Source: Calditrichota bacterium (GTDB lineage Bacteria; Calditrichota; Calditrichia; Calditrichales; Calditrichaceae). From it: a stretch of DNA of 64,000 bases. The notes below the pieces were generated by a model that saw nothing but the letters and a program-made list of their open reading frames with translations, did not search any database and was not told the origin of the DNA. The DNA lies in contig JAJRSO010000038.1 in assembly GCA_024278755.1 (NCBI GenBank), positions 248,001 to 312,000 on the forward strand, in the 5' to 3' direction. Shown piece after piece: positions 33,726 through 42,006 of this stretch (position 1 is its first letter; every line of letters starts with the position of its first letter). Both the position numbers and the translations under genes were made by a program.

Positions 33726-34607
33726 ATGCGTGTTACCCAAAATATGATACTGCGAAATACCTTGAGCAGGGTAAATGACAACCGTGATGAAATGAACACT
33801 ATTCAGCGTCGCATCGCCTCGCAAAAAAGGGTACAGAAGGCGTCGGATGATCCGATAAGCTTTTCACGCGCTGCCCGTTTTCGGCGCAGCTTGGAACAAA
33901 ATAAACAGTTTATTAAAAATGTGGAAGATGCCAATGCCTGGATTAGCACAACCTCCATTTCCTTAGATCAATTACATGAATATGCACTTCAGGCATATGA
34001 TTTAGCGTCACGCGGGGCAGATGGAACCGCCGATGCGGAATTACGCGCCCAGCTTGCCGATTCCGTCCGCGGTCTTTTACAGGATTCCGTGAATCTTGGC
34101 AATTCACAATATCTCGGAAAAAGTATCTTTGCCGGAACCCTGACCAATGAAGAGGAACCTTTTTTACTAACCGGTGATGTTGTCACTTATCAGGGAAATG
34201 ACGAATATATTGAACGCCGTGTTACCGAAAACCAGGTGGAAAATATTAACACCACCGGTCAGGATTTGTTGGATACGGAACTGTTTGCCGGCCTGAACGC
34301 CTTAATAACGGCGCTGGATGCCAATGATGTGGATGCTATTAACGCCAGCATGGAACAGATGGGTAACGTAAAAAAAAATCTACTAACGCTTTCGACCACA
34401 ACCGCGTCCCGGGAGACGAATTTATTATTGGTTAAATACCGGCTGGAGAGCACCAATGAAGATTTGATTGCTTATATATCCGATGAAGAAGACGCGGTAT
34501 TAGAAGAGGAAATTGTTAAGTTTAAATCTCAGGAAACCGCCTATCAGGCGGCGTTACAATCGGCCAGCCAGATAATGAATATGAATATATTAAACTATCT
34601 TTCTTAA
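33726..34607 (+). CDS. flgL: Hook-filament junction protein FlgL (HAP3)
   Basis: FlgL is the second junction ring below the filament. The 293-residue product has the flagellin-like N-terminus MRVTQNMILRNTLSRVNDNR, IASQKRVQKASDDPISFSRA (the ASDDP motif is family-typical), and a C-terminal helix (SQETAYQAALQSASQIMNMN, then ILNYLS). It closes the flagellar part of the operon; the next gene begins 4 bases after its stop. Confidence 0.96.
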   Translation: MRVTQNMILRNTLSRVNDNRDEMNTIQRRIASQKRVQKASDDPISFSRAARFRRSLEQNKQFIKNVEDANAWISTTSISLDQLHEYALQAYDLASRGADGTADAELRAQLADSVRGLLQDSVNLGNSQYLGKSIFAGTLTNEEEPFLLTGDVVTYQGNDEYIERRVTENQVENINTTGQDLLDTELFAGLNALITALDANDVDAINASMEQMGNVKKNLLTLSTTTASRETNLLLVKYRLESTNEDLIAYISDEEDAVLEEEIVKFKSQETAYQAALQSASQIMNMNILNYLS

Positions 34608-34611
34608 TTAG

Positions 34612-35757
34612 ATGAAAACTAAATCCGAACAGAATGTCAAACCTCTTTATGTAACCCGTCCGGAGCTTCCTCCGCTGGAGGATTTTACTGCTTATTTATC
34701 TAAAATATGGGAACGTCGCTGGCTGACTAATAACGGGGTATTTCACCGTCAGCTGGAAGAAGAACTGGCAGGTTTTCTCGGGGTGCGTTATGTGAGCCTG
34801 TTTTCAAACGGAACCCTTGCCCTGGTAACCGCCTTGCAGGTACTGCGAATTACCGGCGAAGTGATTACAACGCCCTATACTTTTGTCGCTACAACCCATG
34901 CTCTGAACTGGAATCGCATCAAACCAGTTTTTTGTGATATTGAACCCCAAACAATGAATATGGATCCGGAAAAGATTGAAGTTTTAATTACGCCCGAAAC
35001 CACTGCCATTTTACCGGTTCATGTGTATGGGAATCCCTGCGCTACAGAAAAGATTCAGAAAATTGCCGATATTCACGGTCTTAAAGTGATTTATGACGCC
35101 GCCCATGCTTTTGGAGTAAAACGAGACGAACAATCCATTCTTAATTCGGGTGATTTATCGGTATTAAGTTTTCATGCCACAAAGATATTTACCACGATGG
35201 AAGGCGGCGCCATTGTTACAAATGATCCTAAATTAAAGAAACGAATTGATTTTTTAAAAAATTTTGGCTTTGCCGATGAAACTACCATCATGGCTCCGGG
35301 AATTAACGGCAAGATGAATGAAATGCAGGCCGCCTTGGGCTTATTGCAGTTAAAAGAAGTGGAAGAGAGCATTTCCTCGAGGAAACAATTAAGCGAGCGG
35401 TACCGGGCATTCCTGGCTGAAATTCCCGGTTTAAGTTTTTTAGAAGAACAAAGGGGCATTCAATACAACTATTCTTATTTCCCCGTTTTCATTGATGGTA
35501 AAAAATTTGGTAAAAGCCGGGATCAGTTATATGAGCAACTCAAAAAACAAAACATTTTTGCGCGGCGCTATTTTTATCCGTTAACCAGTTCGTTTTCTAT
35601 GTACAGGGGATTACCGTCAGCAAAAACAAAAAATTTGCCAATTGCCACTAAAATGAGCAAACAGGTGTTGTGTTTACCCCTTTATCCGGGTCTCTCAGAA
35701 GAAGAGCAGAACCGGGTTGTCGGACAATTAAGAACAAACCTCAGGTTGGGAAAATGA
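34612..35757 (+). CDS. DegT/DnrJ/EryC1-family sugar aminotransferase
   Basis: These PLP enzymes make amino sugars from nucleotide-linked keto sugars. The 381-residue product has the family fold: an N-terminal LSKIWERRWLTNNGVFHRQL start, the PLP-phosphate motif SNGTLAL, the Asp that pairs with the pyridine N (D162 in YDAAHAFG) and the Schiff-base Lys K191 in SFHATKIF. It begins 4 bases after flgL without a clear ribosome site, so it is likely translated by coupling. Context points to synthesis of a special sugar for flagellin or junction-protein glycosylation, like PseC or LegC type enzymes; the exact substrate is not known. Confidence 0.93.
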   Translation: MKTKSEQNVKPLYVTRPELPPLEDFTAYLSKIWERRWLTNNGVFHRQLEEELAGFLGVRYVSLFSNGTLALVTALQVLRITGEVITTPYTFVATTHALNWNRIKPVFCDIEPQTMNMDPEKIEVLITPETTAILPVHVYGNPCATEKIQKIADIHGLKVIYDAAHAFGVKRDEQSILNSGDLSVLSFHATKIFTTMEGGAIVTNDPKLKKRIDFLKNFGFADETTIMAPGINGKMNEMQAALGLLQLKEVEESISSRKQLSERYRAFLAEIPGLSFLEEQRGIQYNYSYFPVFIDGKKFGKSRDQLYEQLKKQNIFARRYFYPLTSSFSMYRGLPSAKTKNLPIATKMSKQVLCLPLYPGLSEEEQNRVVGQLRTNLRLGK

Positions 35758-36530
35758 AAATAGGTATCATGCAGCCTTATATATTTCCCTACCTGGGCTA
35801 TTGGCAGGTGATGAACAAGACGGATCGATGGATTTTTTTTGATACCGTACAATATAATAAACGCAGCTGGATGAACCGTAACAGAATTATGCATCCAAAC
35901 CCCGTTAAAGAATACCAATACATTTCAGTGCCGATTAAAAAACATCCCAGGGGGACGCTAATAAATGAAGTGGAAATCAACCAGGATATAAACTGGAGAG
36001 AAACAATAAAAGGCCAGTTAACTGTTTATAAACAGCTGCGCGCACCTTATTATGACGATGTCCACGCGCTGATTGAATCCATTTTGGATGAAGCAAAAAT
36101 GGATTCGTTTCTAGAACTTTGCATCCTTTCCAGCGAAGCAATCTGTAAAAGTCTGCATATTGCGATTAATTACAAAATTGCTTCACAAACGGATTTTGAC
36201 CGGGAACGAATTACGGCGCCAGGGGAGTGGGCTCTGGAAATTTGTAAAGCACAAAAAGCAGATATGTATATCAATCCATACAGTGGCTATGATATTTTCG
36301 ATGAAGAAAATTACCGGAAAAATAATATCGAACTTCGCTTTTTGAAACCGGCAATACGGGAATATACGCAATCAAAAAGAGAACGGTTTGTACCATCGCT
36401 CTCGATTATCGACATGCTAATGTTTACCGGATTCAGCTATACAGAAAAAAGTATCAAAAATGATTTTAGTCTCTATACCAAAGATGATTTGATAAAGGGT
36501 TTGCAGGATGAAGAGCGCGGGAAAAATTAA
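35754..36530 (+). CDS. WbqC-family protein
   Basis: WbqC-like proteins occur in O-antigen and glycan clusters; their reaction is not well established and some are thought to be acyl or formyl transfer partners of aminotransferases. The 258-residue product begins IGIMQPYIFPYLGYWQVMNK, then WIFFDTVQYNKRSWMNRNRI, the family signature. The conserved end has the QxxxxFVPxLSIIDMLMFTG segment. The ATG at 35754 overlaps the aminotransferase stop (ATGA), and the end overlaps the next gene by 23 bases. The pairing with DegT-type genes is common. Confidence 0.92.
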   Translation: MKIGIMQPYIFPYLGYWQVMNKTDRWIFFDTVQYNKRSWMNRNRIMHPNPVKEYQYISVPIKKHPRGTLINEVEINQDINWRETIKGQLTVYKQLRAPYYDDVHALIESILDEAKMDSFLELCILSSEAICKSLHIAINYKIASQTDFDRERITAPGEWALEICKAQKADMYINPYSGYDIFDEENYRKNNIELRFLKPAIREYTQSKRERFVPSLSIIDMLMFTGFSYTEKSIKNDFSLYTKDDLIKGLQDEERGKN

Positions 36531-37206
36531 ATCCTATTATCAGAAGCGCCTGCAAAATTGCGCAGATGACGATTTATATTATCAGGTTGGTAAAACGCAA
36601 TACGGTAAAAAAGTCCCTGCCGGGCAGATCGATCGGATCGTTGAAGCGATTCAATCTAATTTGCAACTATCAGCGGACGATCATGTTTTGGATATCGGTT
36701 GTGCCAATGGATTATTAAGCTATTCCATTGCCGAAAAAGCCGCTACTTTAACCGGAATTGATTTGAGTGAAGAGCTGATTCGAATTGCCGGAAAATACCG
36801 TTCCCGATCTAATATTTCCTATTTTACAGACGATATTTTTTCTTTCAATTTAGAAGGTTCAAAAATAAACAAGATTTATATGTATGAGGTTTTACAGCAT
36901 TTTTCATATGGTAGATTCAGACAATTGCTTCGCGCTTTACAAACCCATTTAAGAGCCTTCCGGTTTTTTATTGGAGGCATACCCGACGCCCATCGTCTCT
37001 TTAAATTTTACAATGACGATGAAAAGAAAAGGTTTTACTTTAACACACTGGAGCAGGAACAGCCGCACATGGGAACCTGGTGGTATGCTGATCATTTGCA
37101 AATGGTCTGTGAAGAACTGGGTTTAGCTAGTAAAATCATCGAACAGCATCCGGATCTATACACCGCACATTACCGGTTCGATTTTATTGTATGGACTGTA
37201 TCATGA
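36508..37206 (+). CDS. Class I SAM-dependent methyltransferase
   Basis: The 232-residue product has the SAM-binding motif I VLDIGCANGLLSY (about residues 53-65), motif II in TGIDLSEELIRIAG and an acidic motif at post-II in YFTDDIFSF, followed by the IYMYEVLQHF segment. It is a single-domain enzyme with no membrane segment. It probably methylates a sugar or another small group in the flagellar glycan; the acceptor cannot be told. It overlaps the sulfotransferase by 4 bases (ATGA). Confidence 0.9.
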   Translation: MKSAGKIKSYYQKRLQNCADDDLYYQVGKTQYGKKVPAGQIDRIVEAIQSNLQLSADDHVLDIGCANGLLSYSIAEKAATLTGIDLSEELIRIAGKYRSRSNISYFTDDIFSFNLEGSKINKIYMYEVLQHFSYGRFRQLLRALQTHLRAFRFFIGGIPDAHRLFKFYNDDEKKRFYFNTLEQEQPHMGTWWYADHLQMVCEELGLASKIIEQHPDLYTAHYRFDFIVWTVS

Positions 37207-38027
37207 CGGAAATAAAAAAAATTATTGGCATATTCGGGATGCCTCGTTCCGGGACAAGTTTTGTGGCGCAAATTTTTGACAGCCATCCTGAGGTGGCCTT
37301 TCGTATGGAGCCAATTTTTTCGTATGCGCTAAAAAACAGTGTTAATGAACATGCAACAAAAGCAGAATTTGAATCCTTTTTTGAAAAAGCGTTTAATGCA
37401 AAAGACGATGTGTTTATGAATCAACTAGAAAACAGAGCGAAGGGTATTTATCCGACTTTTAAAAAAGAAAAGAATGCTTCCGTTCTGGTATTTAAGACCA
37501 CCCGTTTTCATGAAATTATTCCGGCGCTACTTAAAAACTTTTCTCCGGAATTCATGAAAATAGTCTCGATTGTTAGGCATCCCTGCGGCGCGATTAATTC
37601 CTGGCTGAATCATCCCAATGAATTTCCGCCTGAGGCCGATAAAATGCAGGAATGGCGCAGCGGGGCTTGTCGTAAAACGGCTAAAGAAGAATACTGGGGG
37701 TTTAATGATTGGCTGAAGGTAACGCAATTACATCAACAGTACGAAAAGAAACATTTAAATTTTAAAGTTTTTCAATATGAAAACTTTGTCCAAAATATAC
37801 ATTACGAAACAGAAAATCTTTTTGATTTTACCGGTTTGGATATTAATAAACAGACGCGTGGTTTTATCAGTCAATGTCAATCCAGAGAAGATACGGATCC
37901 GTACTCCGTTTATAAAACAAAAGATGCTGCAGGCAAGTGGAAATTTCAGCTTAATGAAAAAATTAAGGATGCAATTATTCACGATGCTGTTAAGATGGGA
38001 TTGGGTAAATATTTAGTTTCTGTTTGA
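37203..38027 (+). CDS. Sulfotransferase family protein (PAPS-dependent)
   Basis: The 274-residue product has the PAPS phosphosulfate-binding loop at about residues 11-23 (FGMPRSGTSFVAQ, followed by IFDSHPEV), and the 3'-phosphate site in MKIVSIVRHPCGAINSWLNH. Further on, the segment FQYENFVQNIHYETENLFDF matches the family region that follows the YExL motif. These enzymes move a sulfate group from PAPS to hydroxyls of sugars or lipids. Location in a flagellum-linked glycan cluster suggests a sulfated flagellar sugar, an unusual type of modification. No PAPS-synthesis genes are in the window. The ATG at 37203 overlaps the preceding TGA. Confidence 0.9.
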   Translation: MTEIKKIIGIFGMPRSGTSFVAQIFDSHPEVAFRMEPIFSYALKNSVNEHATKAEFESFFEKAFNAKDDVFMNQLENRAKGIYPTFKKEKNASVLVFKTTRFHEIIPALLKNFSPEFMKIVSIVRHPCGAINSWLNHPNEFPPEADKMQEWRSGACRKTAKEEYWGFNDWLKVTQLHQQYEKKHLNFKVFQYENFVQNIHYETENLFDFTGLDINKQTRGFISQCQSREDTDPYSVYKTKDAAGKWKFQLNEKIKDAIIHDAVKMGLGKYLVSV

Positions 38028-38073
38028 TTTTCGGTTTTTGAATGATAAACGACAGGGATATAGGAGAAATGAG

Positions 38074-41000
38074 ATGAAAAAAACATATTTAAATATTGGT
38101 TGCGGAGATAAAAAAATCCCTGGTTTTATAAATATTGACACCTTGCCAAGCGCAGATCTGCGTCTTGATGTTACGAAGGGTCTGCCGTTTGAGAACAATT
38201 CAGTTGATGTAATTTTTAACGAACACTTTATCGAACACCTGTCGCAGGGGCAGGGGGTAAAATTTTTCAGAGACTGCAGAAGAGTTTTAAAACCCGGCGG
38301 CCGTATCAGAATCGCTACACCCGATCTCGATTTTGAAGTAGAACGGTACCAGAACAAAGAAAACTGGCAAAATATGCATGAATTGCCAAAGTTTGGAATC
38401 AACTATGTTCAAAACCGTTGTGAACTGTTCAATATCGCTATGCGAAACTGGGGCCACCAGTGGTTGTACAACGAAGAAGAATTGATCCGTCTTGCTGAAG
38501 AAGCCGGCCTGCAATTTGATAGCCGATGTGCTTTTGGTGTTAGCGCAGATCCCCTTTTGAGTAATTTGGAATACCGAACCGGTTCCCGATTGATTGTAGA
38601 ATTTATTAAACCCATCAGAACCTATTCTCAAGATGAGCCGTTTATAAGCATTTTAATACCGGCTTACAACAAAGAATATATTGCAGCAACTTTAGAAAGC
38701 GCCGTATCACAAACCTATAAAAATATAGAAATTGTAATCAGTGATGACAGCGAAACGCAGGATATTGAGAAGATAGTTAAAACGTTTTCTAAAAAAGATG
38801 CCCGAATCCGATATTATAAAAATGAAAAGAATCTTGGAGAAGCAGGAAGGGCAAATTATTTAAAAGTCTTTTCGCTGGCCAAAGGGGAGTTTATAAAATT
38901 TTTAAATGACGATGATGTTCTGGCCATTGATTGTGTCGCTAAGATGGCGGATGCACTTAAACAGTTCCCGGATGTAACCCTGGTGACATCCTACCGAAAA
39001 CGAATTAACGCCCACGGCGAATTTTTGGCAGATGAGGATTATAACCAAAAAATCGCTGAAGAGGATACCTTGATTGATGGGGCCTCCGCGATCGGAAAAC
39101 TGCTGGGCGAACGGATGAATTATATCGGCGAACCGACAACGGTGATGTTTCGAAAAGCTGATATTGAAAAAACCCGTCCCGATATTTTTAGTTTTGGGGG
39201 AAGAACGGCGCTTCGGAACGGCGATGTAACCATGTGGGTGAATCTTTTGAGTAAAGGGGATCTCATTTATTTTACAGAACCATTAAGTTTCTTCAGAATA
39301 CACAGTAAACAGCAGCAGCATAGTCCGGAATATACTGAAAAAGTGATTGCCGCCTGGCAGCAAATTTTAGCGGATGCAGAGCGAATGGGATTGAGCATAG
39401 AAAATACCGGCAGTCTGCGTGAAGAAAAAAATAGCGCGCGAAGTAAAAGTGCTTCCCAACGAGTAAATGTTAAACAAAATGATGAATACGCCGCTAAATT
39501 AAAACAGGAAATTTCTATTTATGAACAAAATACAAATGTTCATAATTTACCTGAAATCCATGATGTATATACAGGTAAATTTCTTGTTCCAAGTTTACAG
39601 CAGCTCAGCGGCCGAGGGGACTGGAAGGAATGGTGGATTAAGGAAATTGATGAATTTGTTGAAAAAGTAAAACGACCCGTAACCATTTTATCGCTGGCAT
39701 GTGGAAACGGCGATTTGGAAATTGATTTGCTTAATAAGTTATCCACGCAAGACCGTGTAACAATTATAGGAGTCGATGTAAATCCCAAGATGATCGCCCG
39801 TGCCAGAGAAATGGCAAAAAAACAAAATCTAAGCCAGGCCAAATTTGAAGTTCAGGATCTAAATTTCCCGAATCTTTCGGCTCCTATCGACATCGTTTTG
39901 GCAAACCAGTCTTTGCACCATCTGGTAAAACTGGAAAATTTATTTGATGAAATCGCTGCCAAAGCTTCTCCGGATATGATCTTTTTAATCAATGATATGA
40001 TTGGGCGCAATGGGCATATAATGTGGCCAAACAGCGAACTCGTTATGCAGAAACTATGGCAGGAATTACCTAAAAAATACAAACGTAATGCCTATACAAA
40101 AAAATACGATTCAAAGCCTTTTAATTACGACTGCAGCAATGACGGTTTCGAAGGCATCCGGGCGCAGGATATTCTTCCATTACTGGTTCGCTATTTTGAT
40201 GTAGAGATGTTTCTGCCTTTTTCTACCATTATTAACCGTTTTACCGAACGGGTTTACGGACACAATTTTGACACAAAACTGGAACAGGATAAGCAGCTTA
40301 TCTTAAGCATTTTGAAACTTGACGTTCAGTTAATGGAAGAAAAGAAACTGGCTCCTACGCAAGCCTTTATGCGCGTACAGCAAAAGGGAACCGTAAATAA
40401 AATGCGGTATCTGTACCAAACGCCCCAAGAAGCAATCGCTGCGCGGCAGTTTGCCGTTCCGTCCGATGAAAAAGCGTTTTCATTGGAAACACCTGCCCGT
40501 AGGTCTAAACGAATCAAACCACTCGTTTCAATTGTTATTCCCGTGTTTAATAATTTGGAATATACTAAGAAATGTTTAACAGCTATTGAAACAAACACAA
40601 CATATCCGAATTATGAAATTATCATTATCGATAATGCCTCGTCCGACGGTACAACCGAGTTTCTAAAAAATCAAATGAATAGTGGAATTCGGGCTGTTTT
40701 CAATACTGCAAACAAGGGGTTTGTGGACGCTTGTAATCAAGGCGCCGATATTAGCCGCGGAGTGTATATTTTGCTACTAAATAACGACACCGAGGTTCAG
40801 CCGGGCTGGCTATGCACCCTTGTTCAATTTGCGGAAGAAAATGAGGACTGTGGGGCTATCGGATCCAAATTAGTCTATCCCGATAAAACTTTGCAGGAAG
40901 CAGGCGGTATTATTTTTTCAGACGGCAACGGCTGGAATTTTGGCAGAGGACATAAACCCGACGACCTGCGTTTCTCTTTTGTACGGGAAGTGGATTACTG

Positions 41001-42006
41001 CTCCGGAGCGGCGTTGATGGTTAAAAATGAATTGTGGAAGAAAGCAGGCGGCCTGGATAGCCAATATGCGCCTGCTTACTACGAAGATACGGATATGTGT
41101 TTCACCGTGCGCAAGCTGGGTTATAAAGTTTACTACCATCCGCACAGCGTTGTAATTCATTATGAAGGAAAAACCGCCGGAACCGATTTAACAACCGGAT
41201 TTAAAAAATATCAAAAAATAAATCGGAGCAAGTTTATAAAAAAGTGGAAAAATGAATTAAAGCTTCAGCAATGCAATAATCCCATCAATCTAGTAAACGC
41301 TTCAAACCGACAGGCAACAAAAAATATTATTGTGTTTGATCCGTTCTTGCCAATGTTTGACAAAGCCTCCGGGTCGTTACGCTTGTTTCATATATTAAAA
41401 CTTTTGAAGAAAATAGGGTTCCACGTCACCTTTATTGCCCGCAATGGTTCCAATGAGAAAAAATACAAACCCATCCTGGAAAAACTAGGTATTATGACGG
41501 TTGCTACGGATATAGAAGCCATGCGTCATGCCGGTGTCGCTCTAAAAGATATTCCGGGGAATATTGATTATAAATCCTTTCTACAGGAACGTTTTTACGA
41601 TTATGCGATCATTGATTTCTGGGACATGGCAGAGTTTTATGTACCGATTATCCGTCAGTTTTCGCCGAAAACAAAAATAATTATTGACAGTGTTGATATT
41701 CATTTTATCCGCGAACTGCGCGAGGCGGAATTAAGGAAGGATAAAATATTGCGCCAAAAAGCGCTTCAAAATAAAAAGAAAGAATTGGCCGTTTATCAAA
41801 AAGCCGATCGCATTTGGGTGGTAACGGAAGAAGATCGGCAAGCGCTAAAAGGTTTGGTTAAAAAAATTCCCATCGATATTGTTCCTAATATCCATAAAAA
41901 AGTTGATTTCGAAAAGAATTCCAGAACAGTTCCGATTTACTCTTTGTGGGCAATTTCAATCATCCGCCCAATCAGGATGCCGTTCATTTTCTTGTTCGCG
42001 AAATAA
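38074..42006 (+). CDS. Giant glycan-modifying protein, N-terminal part: methyltransferase-GT2-methyltransferase-GT2-GT1 (ends by frameshift)
   Basis: Start ATG 38074 has AGGAG 7 bases upstream. The readable 1310 residues contain, in order: a SAM methyltransferase (about 1-185; LNIGCGDKKIPG, LKPGGRIRIATPDLD); a GT-A family 2 glycosyltransferase (about 189-410; ISILIPAYNKEYIAATLESA, LNDDD); a second methyltransferase (about 537-700; SLACGNGDLEIDLL, NQSLHHL); a second GT2 (about 816-1075; VSIVIPVFNNLEYTKK, LLNNDTEVQPGW); and the N-half of a GT-B group 1 transferase (from about 1085). Past about residue 1288 the reading changes to unrelated residues and stops at 42006, while the GT1 fold continues in the -1 frame (LFVGNFNHPPN). 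One missing base near 41936-41940 would restore one 2286-residue protein. Confidence 0.9.
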   Translation: MKKTYLNIGCGDKKIPGFINIDTLPSADLRLDVTKGLPFENNSVDVIFNEHFIEHLSQGQGVKFFRDCRRVLKPGGRIRIATPDLDFEVERYQNKENWQNMHELPKFGINYVQNRCELFNIAMRNWGHQWLYNEEELIRLAEEAGLQFDSRCAFGVSADPLLSNLEYRTGSRLIVEFIKPIRTYSQDEPFISILIPAYNKEYIAATLESAVSQTYKNIEIVISDDSETQDIEKIVKTFSKKDARIRYYKNEKNLGEAGRANYLKVFSLAKGEFIKFLNDDDVLAIDCVAKMADALKQFPDVTLVTSYRKRINAHGEFLADEDYNQKIAEEDTLIDGASAIGKLLGERMNYIGEPTTVMFRKADIEKTRPDIFSFGGRTALRNGDVTMWVNLLSKGDLIYFTEPLSFFRIHSKQQQHSPEYTEKVIAAWQQILADAERMGLSIENTGSLREEKNSARSKSASQRVNVKQNDEYAAKLKQEISIYEQNTNVHNLPEIHDVYTGKFLVPSLQQLSGRGDWKEWWIKEIDEFVEKVKRPVTILSLACGNGDLEIDLLNKLSTQDRVTIIGVDVNPKMIARAREMAKKQNLSQAKFEVQDLNFPNLSAPIDIVLANQSLHHLVKLENLFDEIAAKASPDMIFLINDMIGRNGHIMWPNSELVMQKLWQELPKKYKRNAYTKKYDSKPFNYDCSNDGFEGIRAQDILPLLVRYFDVEMFLPFSTIINRFTERVYGHNFDTKLEQDKQLILSILKLDVQLMEEKKLAPTQAFMRVQQKGTVNKMRYLYQTPQEAIAARQFAVPSDEKAFSLETPARRSKRIKPLVSIVIPVFNNLEYTKKCLTAIETNTTYPNYEIIIIDNASSDGTTEFLKNQMNSGIRAVFNTANKGFVDACNQGADISRGVYILLLNNDTEVQPGWLCTLVQFAEENEDCGAIGSKLVYPDKTLQEAGGIIFSDGNGWNFGRGHKPDDLRFSFVREVDYCSGAALMVKNELWKKAGGLDSQYAPAYYEDTDMCFTVRKLGYKVYYHPHSVVIHYEGKTAGTDLTTGFKKYQKINRSKFIKKWKNELKLQQCNNPINLVNASNRQATKNIIVFDPFLPMFDKASGSLRLFHILKLLKKIGFHVTFIARNGSNEKKYKPILEKLGIMTVATDIEAMRHAGVALKDIPGNIDYKSFLQERFYDYAIIDFWDMAEFYVPIIRQFSPKTKIIIDSVDIHFIRELREAELRKDKILRQKALQNKKKELAVYQKADRIWVVTEEDRQALKGLVKKIPIDIVPNIHKKVDFEKNSRTVPIYSLWAISIIRPIRMPFIFLFAK

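Noticed and set aside
41930-41950. Programmed -1 frameshift in the giant GT
   Set aside because: No X-XXY-YYZ slippery heptamer and no clear downstream pseudoknot; a lost base is simpler.
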